DNA from: a virus
Reading direction: 5' to 3' (one strand)
Virus record (IMG/VR): IMGVR_UViG_3300025892_000055
Coordinates: 1-36,818 of that record
Length of the DNA: 36,818 nucleotides
The translations under genes were made by a program, and so were the position numbers. The notes beneath the pieces are model-generated. The model saw only the letters and a program-made list of their open reading frames with translations, made no database searches and had not been told where the DNA came from. Numbering within the stretch: the stretch's first letter is position 1; the number at the start of each line of letters is the position of its first letter. Positions 1-9,769 of this stretch are shown here, piece by piece.

Positions 1-222
1 ATCTAGTTTACCGTTAATCTCTTTAACCGTAGTTTCAAGACCACTCATTCTATTCTCCACAGCAGTGTCTCGTTCTCTTTGGGTAGCAAGTTCTACTTCA
101 ATCTTTGTTAGACGCTCTTCATCTTTATCTAATCGATCAGCAAACTTTTTTACTATCCAACCAAAGACACCAATTATAATCGCCAGTGCAGTGTCAAGAA
201 AGTGTGATATTGTTTCAGTCAT
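1..222 (-). CDS. Membrane-anchored coiled-coil protein, partial (candidate lysis-related)
   Basis: The reading frame starts with ATG at 222 and is still open at the window edge, so only the first 74 residues are visible. A hydrophobic segment (about residues 8-24, around LAIIIGVFGWIV) is followed by a long charged stretch with heptad-like spacing (DRLDKDEERLTKIEVEL onward), which looks like a coiled coil. It starts 1 base after the tail fibre stop codon. In T7 this slot holds the class II holin gene 17.5, followed by terminase and Rz genes, so a lysis or membrane role is plausible, but that is inference from position and topology only. No SD sequence is obvious. It is too incomplete to assign to a family. 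Confidence 0.7.
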   Translation of the reverse strand, partial: MTETISHFLDTALAIIIGVFGWIVKKFADRLDKDEERLTKIEVELATQRERDTAVENRMSGLETTVKEINGKLD

Positions 223-223
223 C

Positions 224-2446
224 TTACTTAGCAGGTTCTACGATTACTTTGCCGTTTTCATCTGTCCAATTTGTATCTAACATATGCTGATCTTGTCTTT
301 CTCCTACCACCATCCAAGAGATTGTAGCAGTTGAAGAAGAGTCCTGACAGTTAATAGTTAATATGTTTCCAGCTACACTTCCCTTAACTGCATCCCAATT
401 TGATTCGTTAGAAGTAAAGCATTGAACATCAGTGCAAAGTGCTACAAAAGTACCTTCGGTCATACCACTAGCTGTGTCTATGTTTACTTGAGCAACTCCA
501 TCCACAAGAGATACTTTACCTCTGTAGATTAAATCTGCTTGAGGGGATTCTACAAAACTATGTACTAAATGATGTGTTTCAGGTTTAATCGGATGGTCTA
601 TTTTAAACGAACCAGAACCTTTAGATAAAGCTCCTCCAATGGTCAAACTTCCATCAGTTTTAAAAATCATACCTTGACCAGCAGAGGCATCATCGTTAAC
701 CCAAGATATACCAAACTGACCTAATCCTGCTCCATCTCCTCCTTGATCAATAGCCATATTAACACGCTTTTGATTTGTGGCTGCACTTTCTGCATAAAGG
801 ATGAAGTAAGCAGACCCTTGAGGAGATTGACTCCAAACAGTGCTGTTATTAGAACCTGTAGCTAAGAATTTACTGTCAATATGTGAAACTAGTAAAGTAG
901 TGGTAGCTGTACTTGAAGGTGCTCCTCCGATTCCTATATTATCATTACTTGCTGTTGTGCTTATTAAATCAGCATTACCACTTCCCTCCACTCGAAAATC
1001 TACATCTGCACCTAATTCATTAATTACTACTTTCTTTTGAGTAGATGTATCGTCTACTAAGAATTGATTATCAGTATCACTTATTCTAGCAGCAGTAACT
1101 GAGTTATCAGTAAGTCCTACCTTAGCTGTGTTAGCTGCAACAGTAGCATTAATAGAAACAGCTGTATCAAAGTCAGTAATGTTAGCAGCAGTGTGAGTAT
1201 GTGAAGCAGGAGCAAAAGTACCTAAAGATACATAAGCAGCAGTACCTAAAGATACTGTAGTAGCAAAATCTGTAGCCTCTAGACCGTCTAACAAGTCAGC
1301 ATCTAATCCACTACCTGTACCGTCTACTGTTTTTAAAGAATTAAGTATTTCGTTTGCTGTAGGAGCACCACTGGAACCTGTAGCAGCAGCTGTAATCCTT
1401 CCTTGTTGGTCTACCGTTATATTAGTGTTAGTGTAATCACCTGCAACAACAGCAGTGTGTGCAAGCTTGTCAGCAGTGACAGCATCATCAGCAATGTTAG
1501 CAGTTCCTATTGGACCACCTGCAACACCTGTCGCTAGAGTTGTAGCAATCTGAGCATCAACATAAGATTTGTTAGTGGCATCAGCAGTTGCTGTGGGAGT
1601 AGCTAGACCTGTGATCTTATTGTCCCCCATAGCTAACGCACCAGTCATTGAATCACCAGTCTTATTAACTTGGTCAGCATCTCCTGCATCTACATAAGTT
1701 TTGTTAGTTGCGTGACTACCTGCTGCTGGTGCAATTAAATCTCTTACACTGTTAACACCTGTAATATCGTTACCACCCATTGCCAAATTACCTGACATGG
1801 AATCCCCTGCCTTAGTAACTTGTAGAGCATCTTGTGTATCAACATAGTTCTTAGTAGCAGCATCTTGATTAGAACCAGGGTCTGTTACATTAGTAAGCTT
1901 GTTACTGTTAAGGTTAACATCTGAAGTTGTGTTCGCTCCATCAAAATCCTGTAATCCTCTAGTATCAACATAGTTCTTAGTAGCAGCGTCCTGTGCAAGA
2001 GTAGGATCAGCAAGGTCAACTATCTTAGCTAAGTCAGCTTCAAAGTTACCTGCACTGTTCTTAGTCATTACATTCTTACCACTACCTTCTTCTATCTCTT
2101 CGTTAAGATATAAGTTGTGTAAGTAAGCACGGTCTAGTTCTACTTCAGTAAGTACACTACCATTCTCAAAGTCTACTAGAGCAGTATTAGATGCACTGTC
2201 TCTTTTAATTCTTATCCTGTCAGCTGAAGCAGGTGCAGATACAAACCTGATAAGCTTAGAAGGAGAGGTTACTATTGTATAGTCTGTGGTTAAAGTTTTA
2301 GTAACAAAAGCACCACCTGGTACACTCGCTTGATCTACTTGTACTACAATGTGAGAGTCATCAAGATAAGGAAATGAAAAAGCGAAATCTTTGTTGTCAG
2401 TACCTGTTCCGTCAGCACCTGTGTAATCTACGAATGTATTAGCCAT
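224..2446 (-). CDS. Tail fibre protein (T7 gp17-like)
   Basis: 740 aa receptor-binding fibre. Residues 1-120 match the T7 gp17 N-terminal domain that attaches the fibre to the tail (MANTFVDYTGADG..., then SFPYLDDSHIVVQVD and VLTEVELDRAYLHNLYL). Residues about 145-300 contain at least four degenerate copies of a DAATKNYVD-type repeat interleaved with GDSMSGNLAMGGNDITG-type units, typical of trimeric fibre shafts. Residues about 310-480 are Ala/Thr-rich (NIADDAVTADKLAHT). The C-terminal 120 residues (GSFKIDHPIKPETHHLVHSF onward) resemble a domain found at the tips or bases of other phage fibres. It is last in the tail gene block, as in T7. The leader has no SD and carries AATATATTACC before ATG. 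The host receptor cannot be predicted. Confidence 0.93.
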   Translation of the reverse strand: MANTFVDYTGADGTGTDNKDFAFSFPYLDDSHIVVQVDQASVPGGAFVTKTLTTDYTIVTSPSKLIRFVSAPASADRIRIKRDSASNTALVDFENGSVLTEVELDRAYLHNLYLNEEIEEGSGKNVMTKNSAGNFEADLAKIVDLADPTLAQDAATKNYVDTRGLQDFDGANTTSDVNLNSNKLTNVTDPGSNQDAATKNYVDTQDALQVTKAGDSMSGNLAMGGNDITGVNSVRDLIAPAAGSHATNKTYVDAGDADQVNKTGDSMTGALAMGDNKITGLATPTATADATNKSYVDAQIATTLATGVAGGPIGTANIADDAVTADKLAHTAVVAGDYTNTNITVDQQGRITAAATGSSGAPTANEILNSLKTVDGTGSGLDADLLDGLEATDFATTVSLGTAAYVSLGTFAPASHTHTAANITDFDTAVSINATVAANTAKVGLTDNSVTAARISDTDNQFLVDDTSTQKKVVINELGADVDFRVEGSGNADLISTTASNDNIGIGGAPSSTATTTLLVSHIDSKFLATGSNNSTVWSQSPQGSAYFILYAESAATNQKRVNMAIDQGGDGAGLGQFGISWVNDDASAGQGMIFKTDGSLTIGGALSKGSGSFKIDHPIKPETHHLVHSFVESPQADLIYRGKVSLVDGVAQVNIDTASGMTEGTFVALCTDVQCFTSNESNWDAVKGSVAGNILTINCQDSSSTATISWMVVGERQDQHMLDTNWTDENGKVIVEPAK

Positions 2447-2458
2447 GGTAATATATTA

Positions 2459-5400
2459 TTAATTTGTTTGTTGTAAAAGTTCAATCACATTTCGCCTAGT
2501 TGGAGCTGACTTTATTTTTTGTTGCTCTTGTCTTATTTCAGGGAATTCTTTTAACATCTGCATTTTAGCAGCTTTTCTGTATCTTCCTATGATTCTTTGT
2601 AAGTAAGCAACTCTGGGACTAGGTAAACCACTAAAAGATTGTGGGTCTAAACTTCTGTATTCTTTATTGTTTATTAATTTAGTTAAAGATTGCCTTAAAG
2701 TTAAGTTGTTTATTTTAATTTTAGATTGAAGGTCTAGCCATCTATCGTAAGCACTTCTATCGTTAGGACCGTCAAAATTAGTAAGATCAATTAAACCATC
2801 TAGTTTTGTACTAGGAGCGGAGAAACCGTGTGCAACTCTCGCTAGTTCAGTTAACACTGCATCGTTCTTCTCTCCTCCCCACATGATAGGATTAAGAGGA
2901 TTAATAACACCTGCTATACCTTCAAAGTATTCTTGTACAACAGGTTCTCCTAGAGGATTTCTTTTTAAATCCATAGCTACTCCTGGTATTCTTTTAAGAA
3001 TTACATCGGCAAAATCTCTTGCTTCTTTTAACTCTTGATCTCCTGTTATAGATTGACCTTGATTAAGGATGTTAGGAATAAAACCACCTGCTGCCGCACC
3101 TAAATATTTAGCTCCGCTAGTAGACTCAGGATCAAATATTAAACTAAAGAACTTATCAATACCTGCAAGATATGACTTGTTGGTTGCGTTCCTAGTTAAA
3201 GTTAAAGTTAAAGCTGAACTCATTTTTTCAAAGGCAGTGGAATCAATGCTGTGCATTTTACCGTCCTCTAACAAATCTGCCATATCAGCGTAAACACCTA
3301 TAATAGTAGCTATAGGGTCAAGCCTTTGGTAACTCATCCAAGTATCGCGTACTTTTATACTGTAAGGCATATTACCAGCTGCCATCCAAACCTTACGCTG
3401 CCTAAAGTCTTTTGGACCTCCTCCATTAATTCTATCTTTAAAATGATAAACAGAAAAAGCTAAAGCTGTATTAAATAATGTACCTGTAGATAGTTTACCC
3501 CAAGCTTCTGCTCTTGCAATTAAATCAGGTGAACCGTCAGCTTTAACAGCTTTAATCTGTTCTAACAAAGATTTCCTAGTTTTTTCTAACGCAGGTGCTT
3601 TACCGTTTTGAAGGGCATCTATTTTCTTAGCGTACTCTCCACCTTTTAAATACTTAGCTGTGTTGTAAGCTATTTCTCCTGGAGCAAGTAATCGACTAAA
3701 AGAAAACTTTAAGATGTTTGTTGGAGTACGAATAAAAGGAGCGACAATAAAACCTAAAGGTACACCACTTACAAAACCTTGTAGTTTCTGCATTGTTGGT
3801 CCTAACTGTTCTGAGAAAGCTATTTCATCCGCTGATTTAATATTAGGGTCAACCCAATCTCTAGCTAACTCTTCTAAAGCCATGAAATCATTATCCCTAG
3901 AATCCTCTCCTACAAGTTTATTTCTTCTTGCTGTTTCTAAAGCTTCGCTTTGTGCTTGCTGTACATAATCAGCTATTGCTTTTTCTCTCGCAGCTGGTGT
4001 AGCAAATGGACCTTGAACAAATTGTTCTGCTTCTTTAATTAAATGAGCAGTAGAAAAGTTACGGTTAGAGCGAGTTATTAAAGCACTTAAAGAATCTTCA
4101 ACATACTCGGCAACTTTCTTAGGGTCTCTGATTCCTAGTTCGTAAGCTTTTAATCTTAGGTTAGCATCAGCTCTAGTTCTGTATTCATTAAATTTATACA
4201 TCTGATCGACAGAAGTATTGAACCTATTGGGTATCCTTATTGCCTTACCCATGAAATCAATGAAACCCTTTACAGCATCGCTTTCAATGTCCTTACCTCG
4301 TAAACGCTCTACATTTTTAGCTGTGATAGAACCTACACTTCCTCCTGGTGTCTCAACAAAAGCCGACCTTGCATCTCCGATATAATGGTCTCCGCTCTTC
4401 CAAGCATTCAACACAAACCTAGCTAAATCTTTCATGTGCATCCCTTGAGATACAGAGTTAACTACAGCTCTCTTTACATCTGGAGAAGAACTGAACCAAC
4501 CTCCTACATAACGCTCAAAGTTTTTAAGAGCAGAAGACATAGCACCGCCACTAGCATTAACAGTAAGTGTACGAGGACCATACATGATAGAGTTTTTATA
4601 ATACTCTTCTACCATATCCATTAACTTCCCACCTTCAGCTCCTCGGATTACTTTATTCATCTGTATCAAAGTATTCCACAAGTCATCACCCTGTCCGTTC
4701 TTAGCTAACATTATGCCTTCTACCATTTCATCGACAGTCATTCCTCCTCTTTTATTGAGGTACTCTTGTCTTAGCTTAGTGTTAGCTATTTCGTTTGGTC
4801 CTATTCCAATCTTAACATCCATCTGCCTAGATTTAAGACCTCTACCGAACCCACTAGCTAAACCAGATTGACTAGCTTGTATATGTAGTTGTTGTTCTAC
4901 TAAAGTTTTCAAACGAGCTTCAATGGTTTCTAATTCATCTTCACTTATTTTACCTTTTTTGTTTTTGTATTGTTCAGCTACATTTAGTATTTCTTTACCG
5001 TTAGCAGCTAACATAGACTCCAAAGATTTCATCCTAGCTGTGATACGAAACAGAGTGGTTTTATCTTTAGATGCTTGTTGTATTAAAGAGTTCATCATCT
5101 TTCCGTTAGCTCCCATAGCATCTGCTAACTCATTAACTACACCTTCATCTAGCATCTCTTGACTCATCTTTTCCATTTTACTGGAGTCCTTCAAAAGCTT
5201 CTCTGCACCTTGTTCAGCTAAACCAGCTAACTCTTGTGGGTACATACCTTCAGGCAGCTTACCCATCGTCTTAACCATTCCAGTTAATGATTGCTTGCCT
5301 CCAACTCTAAAAGTAGGTGCGTCTGCATCTTTGATTATATCGTCAACAACATCGCTAGGTTTAAAGCCAGGCAACTCAGCAAAAGTCTTACCAAAATCTA

Positions 5401-7573
5401 AAGGTGCTTCTGCTCTCTTAGTTACATTACGCTGTTTTAAGAAGTCGTTGAATATCTTCTGCCTTTGGTCTATACCTAACTTAGATTTTAAAGAAGCAAA
5501 CATATCCTTAAACATAATCGCTACTTCTTGTGCTATTCTTTTAAGTGTACCTGTAGGAGCTAAATCTTTCTCGTCTAACTTTTTCAAGAAAGCATCGGTC
5601 ATCTCCTCTGCAAAGTATTCGTCTACATCTTTAAACCTATAGTTCTCAGATGTGTGCTTACCTTTTAGAAATCTTTCCAGTTCTTTAGGTATTGTTCTTG
5701 TGCGTAATGTAGAAGGATCAACAGTTTCCTCTAAATCAACACCAAAACTTCTGATGTAATCTCTCCTAGCTTTATCAAATTGTTTAGTTAAAGAAGTAAC
5801 ATCAGTTTTAGGAAGATAACGACTAAGTCCATGCCAAAGCTCGTGAACCATAGTTCGTGTAATACCACCCTCGTCTATAACAGATTGTCTTATTTGTAGT
5901 AGGTTGTTACCAAAGTTATAACGACCAGCAGATGGTATCTTATTAGTGACGGATAACGATACATCACCAAACAACCGCTTACCCATTACATCGATAAACT
6001 TCTCTACATCTGCAACATCTTGTGGGTCAGCACCCTTTATAGGGAACTTCTTCATTAACCTACTCTTGAGAGTGTCAGCCCCTTTAGGAATAATATCCAT
6101 CATGGCTTCTTCTTCGTAGGTCTTGAACGGTCTAGGTGTTCTTTCTACAGTAGCGTCAAAGTCTTCTAAAGTTTCGTCAAGTTCTTCTACTCTTCGTTTT
6201 AAATCAGGACTTGTTCCTCTTTCTTTAAACGCAGGTAATTCTGAGAACGGTCTATCTTTCCTTCCTAAGAAGTCTCTAGGGCTTTCTCCCATGCTAACAA
6301 GCTCATCCATTAAACGATCTTCGGGAAAATTTAAACTTTTAGATATTTCTCTGACAGAGTAACCTTCCGTCCACATTTCAATTGCACTACTAAAAACAAT
6401 TCGTTCTTCTTTTTCAGCTGCAACTTCCAGATTTCCCCTGCCAAACCCAGTGTCTTTTCTTCCTTTAATAAAATCCGCAGGGTTTTCTCCTAAACTTATG
6501 AACTCATCTTCTATAAATTTCTGCGGTAAGTTTACTGTTTTAGCTATTTCACTAGTAGAATAACCTTCATCCCACATTCTTATAGCAGTGTTTATTCCTA
6601 CCGCCTCTATGTTTTCTTGAGACACTTCAGGTTGAAACGAAGAATCTTTTCTTCCTCGTATGAAATCTTTAGGAGTTTCTCCTATATCTATTAAGTAGTC
6701 TTCTATTTCCTTATCACTTGTTTTTAAAGTACGACTAATTTCATCGATGCTGTAGCCCTCGTCCCACATGAACAAGCTTTTATTCCGTAATACATCTTCT
6801 GTTGTTAATGGTTCTTGAATGAATTTCTTTCTTTTTCCAAAGTCAGGTAGATCAGCAAACCTTAAATCCTTAGTCTCATCCTCCCACTTCATCATAGCGG
6901 AAGTAACTGCATCTTCTCTGCTTGCTCCTTTATTTATCTCTACATTCTTAGTTTTAATAGCATTCAAACCTGCCATAACAGACTTAGCTACAGCACCCAC
7001 ACCTAACCCTATAAGAGCACCCTCTAAAACATTCTTAGCTCTACCTACTAATTCATTATCATCAGGATCAGCAGCTAGATATTCGGTAATTGGATTCTGT
7101 AAATCAGGAAACTGTTGAATTAAGTTAGCTAGTCTTTCCTCTTGTCCATCAAAAGCTACGAAATCAGAAGCCATCTCAGCTCCTAAGTATCCTTTTAAAT
7201 TAAGATCAGTAAACTTTCCTGGCTTCTTACCTTTCGTTAAAGCTTTAGCAGCCTTACCTGTTACACCTGTTATCTGCCCTGCTCTCGCTGCTTTACCTGC
7301 TGCACTTATCCCTTTTCCTATAACTCCAAAAGGCACAGCAAACTGTGTTAATCCTTCTATTAAACTTCCTGGTACTGTCTGTGAGCGACCAAAGAATCTT
7401 TGTTCATCCCAATCAGGTAATAAATCAAAAGATAAGAAGTCACCTAAATTGTAAACACCATGAGCCATACCTTCTAAACCTCTAACAGGTGCAGCAAAAG
7501 CATCTATCACATAATCGCTTATTCCAAGCTCTTTATCTTCTTTAGGATTAAAATCAAAATTATCTAGCTTCAT
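2459..7573 (-). CDS. Very large internal virion protein (T7 gp16-like) with HTH-like repeats and a zincin motif
   Basis: 1704 aa, well above T7 gp16 (1318 aa). Position (after gp15-like, before fibre) and size identify the ejected inner-core protein that helps DNA cross the cell envelope. I see no lytic transglycosylase domain at the N-terminus, which T7 gp16 has. Visible blocks: residues 1-238 with Gly/Ala-rich hydrophobic segments; three tandem repeats at about 267-312, 331-376 and 397-441, each with MW(D/T)EGYS followed by an (E)I(S/A)K-type second helix and a GRKD ending; an HELWH motif at 577-581 with a following DEYFAEE at 651-657, the pattern of a gluzincin metallopeptidase; then a long helical region to 1704. 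The motif F-(A/S)-(D/E)-L-P-x-F occurs at 239, 443 and 731, at the block borders. It starts 2 bases after the previous stop, without an SD. Confidence 0.88.
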   Translation of the reverse strand: MKLDNFDFNPKEDKELGISDYVIDAFAAPVRGLEGMAHGVYNLGDFLSFDLLPDWDEQRFFGRSQTVPGSLIEGLTQFAVPFGVIGKGISAAGKAARAGQITGVTGKAAKALTKGKKPGKFTDLNLKGYLGAEMASDFVAFDGQEERLANLIQQFPDLQNPITEYLAADPDDNELVGRAKNVLEGALIGLGVGAVAKSVMAGLNAIKTKNVEINKGASREDAVTSAMMKWEDETKDLRFADLPDFGKRKKFIQEPLTTEDVLRNKSLFMWDEGYSIDEISRTLKTSDKEIEDYLIDIGETPKDFIRGRKDSSFQPEVSQENIEAVGINTAIRMWDEGYSTSEIAKTVNLPQKFIEDEFISLGENPADFIKGRKDTGFGRGNLEVAAEKEERIVFSSAIEMWTEGYSVREISKSLNFPEDRLMDELVSMGESPRDFLGRKDRPFSELPAFKERGTSPDLKRRVEELDETLEDFDATVERTPRPFKTYEEEAMMDIIPKGADTLKSRLMKKFPIKGADPQDVADVEKFIDVMGKRLFGDVSLSVTNKIPSAGRYNFGNNLLQIRQSVIDEGGITRTMVHELWHGLSRYLPKTDVTSLTKQFDKARRDYIRSFGVDLEETVDPSTLRTRTIPKELERFLKGKHTSENYRFKDVDEYFAEEMTDAFLKKLDEKDLAPTGTLKRIAQEVAIMFKDMFASLKSKLGIDQRQKIFNDFLKQRNVTKRAEAPLDFGKTFAELPGFKPSDVVDDIIKDADAPTFRVGGKQSLTGMVKTMGKLPEGMYPQELAGLAEQGAEKLLKDSSKMEKMSQEMLDEGVVNELADAMGANGKMMNSLIQQASKDKTTLFRITARMKSLESMLAANGKEILNVAEQYKNKKGKISEDELETIEARLKTLVEQQLHIQASQSGLASGFGRGLKSRQMDVKIGIGPNEIANTKLRQEYLNKRGGMTVDEMVEGIMLAKNGQGDDLWNTLIQMNKVIRGAEGGKLMDMVEEYYKNSIMYGPRTLTVNASGGAMSSALKNFERYVGGWFSSSPDVKRAVVNSVSQGMHMKDLARFVLNAWKSGDHYIGDARSAFVETPGGSVGSITAKNVERLRGKDIESDAVKGFIDFMGKAIRIPNRFNTSVDQMYKFNEYRTRADANLRLKAYELGIRDPKKVAEYVEDSLSALITRSNRNFSTAHLIKEAEQFVQGPFATPAAREKAIADYVQQAQSEALETARRNKLVGEDSRDNDFMALEELARDWVDPNIKSADEIAFSEQLGPTMQKLQGFVSGVPLGFIVAPFIRTPTNILKFSFSRLLAPGEIAYNTAKYLKGGEYAKKIDALQNGKAPALEKTRKSLLEQIKAVKADGSPDLIARAEAWGKLSTGTLFNTALAFSVYHFKDRINGGGPKDFRQRKVWMAAGNMPYSIKVRDTWMSYQRLDPIATIIGVYADMADLLEDGKMHSIDSTAFEKMSSALTLTLTRNATNKSYLAGIDKFFSLIFDPESTSGAKYLGAAAGGFIPNILNQGQSITGDQELKEARDFADVILKRIPGVAMDLKRNPLGEPVVQEYFEGIAGVINPLNPIMWGGEKNDAVLTELARVAHGFSAPSTKLDGLIDLTNFDGPNDRSAYDRWLDLQSKIKINNLTLRQSLTKLINNKEYRSLDPQSFSGLPSPRVAYLQRIIGRYRKAAKMQMLKEFPEIRQEQQKIKSAPTRRNVIELLQQTN

Positions 7574-7575
7574 AT

Positions 7576-9765
7576 TTATTCGTAAAGTTTAGCTTGTTGT
7601 CTAATAAAAACCTTAACCATTGCTTCATCTTTTTCATCGCCTTCTTTCAAATCAGTACCGAACAAAGCATTATATAATTCAAATATATCATTGGCTTCTG
7701 GGTCCGTCTCTCTGCTTAACTGCTGTAGTCTTTTTTTGCTGATCATTGGATACACTAAGGATAAATCCTGTAATGCCTCTTTATCTTCAATTTTTATTTC
7801 AGTACCTTCAATGTTAATAGTACCTCTTTTTATGTTTTCAGCGTTGTAAAAGTTAGACCCTTTAGAAGCTATGCCATATAACAAAACTTTTTTCCTAGCT
7901 ATTTCTTTTTCTGATATTGAAGTAGTCTGTGATTTTATTTGATTTAAAGCTTCTGTAATAACTGTTCCTCTTGTTAATAGACCGTCTTTTCTAACGGCAG
8001 GGCGTAAACCTAGAAACCCTTTACCTGTAAAGCCTTCTGCAATTTTTTTAGCTTCAGCAAAGTTACCTTGTTTGACAGCTTTTTCTAAATCAAAGAAATT
8101 AGAAGGTTCATAAAATTTAGAAGTAGCGTCATCTACCTTTGTGGATGGATCAATATAAGAAGTAGTAGGTCTAACTCGTTCTATTTTATCTTTAGCTTTT
8201 TTCTCTATTGATTTTTCTGCTCCATAAGCTTCTAGTTTTTCTTGGAACATATTAGCGTATTGCTTGTTCCAGTTTTGCATATCAAGTGTTTGAGTTTTTA
8301 AAGGAGCGTTAACTACATCTTCACCGTCTACTGTTTTGTAAGTACCTGAACTAACTTCTAAAAATTTATCTTGTCTTAATTGATCTATTTCAAAACCTAA
8401 CCTATCAGCTTCTAACTCTAAAGTGGGATCAATCTTAACTTCACCGTCTATACCACTTTTAGACTTTACTAGATTGTCAGGTAAAAGTAAGACTGAGCTA
8501 CGCTTTAAATTAATCATACTAGAAAAACTAGAGACACCAGTAAATTGTTGTGCTACTGTTTGTTTTAATCTTAACGACCCATAGTCTTCAGGCATATCAA
8601 ACATTGTTTGAGCTTTCTTTACTATAGAAACACCTTCAATACCTTTGACATAAGGATTACTAGACTGCTGTACTTTACCTACTAAGTAATCAAAGGCTTC
8701 TTCTTGAGTGCTTATCTCATCACCCTCTTCTGTTGTATAAGTTCCCTTTTTTATCCTACTAAATATATCAGTAGAAAGATCGTCAATATCCTGTAACTCA
8801 AGGGCAGCATCTGCTTTTTCTTTATTACCTTTTTGAGTTATGATGTTTTCTATACGCTCTCTCAACCTAGATTCTTCTGCACCGTAGCGTCCAAAAACAT
8901 CATCATCTTTTATCTTAGGATCGCCTATTTTGGTTGTTCCTACTTTTAAGTGACCAGACGCATATTCAACCCATTCTAAAGCTGCTTCTTCATTTCCCCT
9001 TACAGCGTGAGTAACGGCTACATCTTCAATTAACTTAAATAAATCAGCAGGTTTTAAAGCTCCTTCATTCTCTTCCCACCATTCATTTATGTTTTTAATG
9101 TTGTTTAACTTTCCTTCACTATCTAAAGTAGACGAAGTAAACAAAACAGACTTACCTGCTCTAATTAACTCCTCAATGTTTTGATCTGCTTTTACTTTAT
9201 TATAAGCTAAAGAATATTTTTGAATTGTATCTTTTGTAGCTGCATTGAAACCTTGTCTTACTGTAAGATCGTTTAATCTTTCATGTTGACCCTCCATCTC
9301 TTTAACAACATCACTTACTACTTGATCCGTTGTTGTCATAGGGTCGGACTCTTCTAAAGCCTTTTGCAGTCTGAGTTGAAAATCATCGTGTAACAAAGCC
9401 CCAGCTGCTTTTCTTACTCTTTCTTGATTCCAAGGATTACCTAAAAACGGTATTAAATTTTTTCGTACTGCTTGATCTCCTCTTTTTCTGTTATCTTTAA
9501 GTGCTTTGTCTATATCTTCAGCACTTTGATTAGCAAGGTCTTCTATAAATTCTTGTTCTTGTTGCTCACCTATCTGCTTTAACTCACCAACACCTTGTAC
9601 TGCTACACCTAAAGCTTGAGATAGTTGACCTAGTTTAGATTCTTGCCAAGGAGTAGCTTGTTGAAGTTGTGTTCTAGTTTGCCCTACACTTCCTGGTATA
9701 GCTGCTTGTAAAGATGGAACTGCTCCTCCTAATCCCTGTACTACTACTCGTCTTTTCTCAGCCAT
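7576..9765 (-). CDS. Internal virion protein (T7 gp15-like)
   Basis: 729 aa, close to T7 gp15 (747 aa), and in the same place between the gp14-like and gp16-like genes. In T7, gp15 is an inner-core protein that is ejected and forms part of the periplasmic DNA-translocating channel with gp16. The sequence is mostly charged and helical with no enzymatic motif. The N-terminus (VVVQGLGGAVPSLQAAIPGS) is low-complexity and is followed by a Gln-rich stretch. Assignment rests on order, length and general composition rather than a catalytic signature. It starts 4 bases after the gp14-like stop codon; a GGAG lies too far upstream (about 13 bases) to be a convincing SD. Confidence 0.85.
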   Translation of the reverse strand: MAEKRRVVVQGLGGAVPSLQAAIPGSVGQTRTQLQQATPWQESKLGQLSQALGVAVQGVGELKQIGEQQEQEFIEDLANQSAEDIDKALKDNRKRGDQAVRKNLIPFLGNPWNQERVRKAAGALLHDDFQLRLQKALEESDPMTTTDQVVSDVVKEMEGQHERLNDLTVRQGFNAATKDTIQKYSLAYNKVKADQNIEELIRAGKSVLFTSSTLDSEGKLNNIKNINEWWEENEGALKPADLFKLIEDVAVTHAVRGNEEAALEWVEYASGHLKVGTTKIGDPKIKDDDVFGRYGAEESRLRERIENIITQKGNKEKADAALELQDIDDLSTDIFSRIKKGTYTTEEGDEISTQEEAFDYLVGKVQQSSNPYVKGIEGVSIVKKAQTMFDMPEDYGSLRLKQTVAQQFTGVSSFSSMINLKRSSVLLLPDNLVKSKSGIDGEVKIDPTLELEADRLGFEIDQLRQDKFLEVSSGTYKTVDGEDVVNAPLKTQTLDMQNWNKQYANMFQEKLEAYGAEKSIEKKAKDKIERVRPTTSYIDPSTKVDDATSKFYEPSNFFDLEKAVKQGNFAEAKKIAEGFTGKGFLGLRPAVRKDGLLTRGTVITEALNQIKSQTTSISEKEIARKKVLLYGIASKGSNFYNAENIKRGTINIEGTEIKIEDKEALQDLSLVYPMISKKRLQQLSRETDPEANDIFELYNALFGTDLKEGDEKDEAMVKVFIRQQAKLYE

Positions 9766-9769
9766 GTTA

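Noticed and set aside
1440-2030. Repeated blocks resembling a repeat array in the left part
   Set aside because: They are degenerate protein-level repeats of the tail-fibre shaft (DAATKNYVD type), not a CRISPR or DNA-level tandem array.
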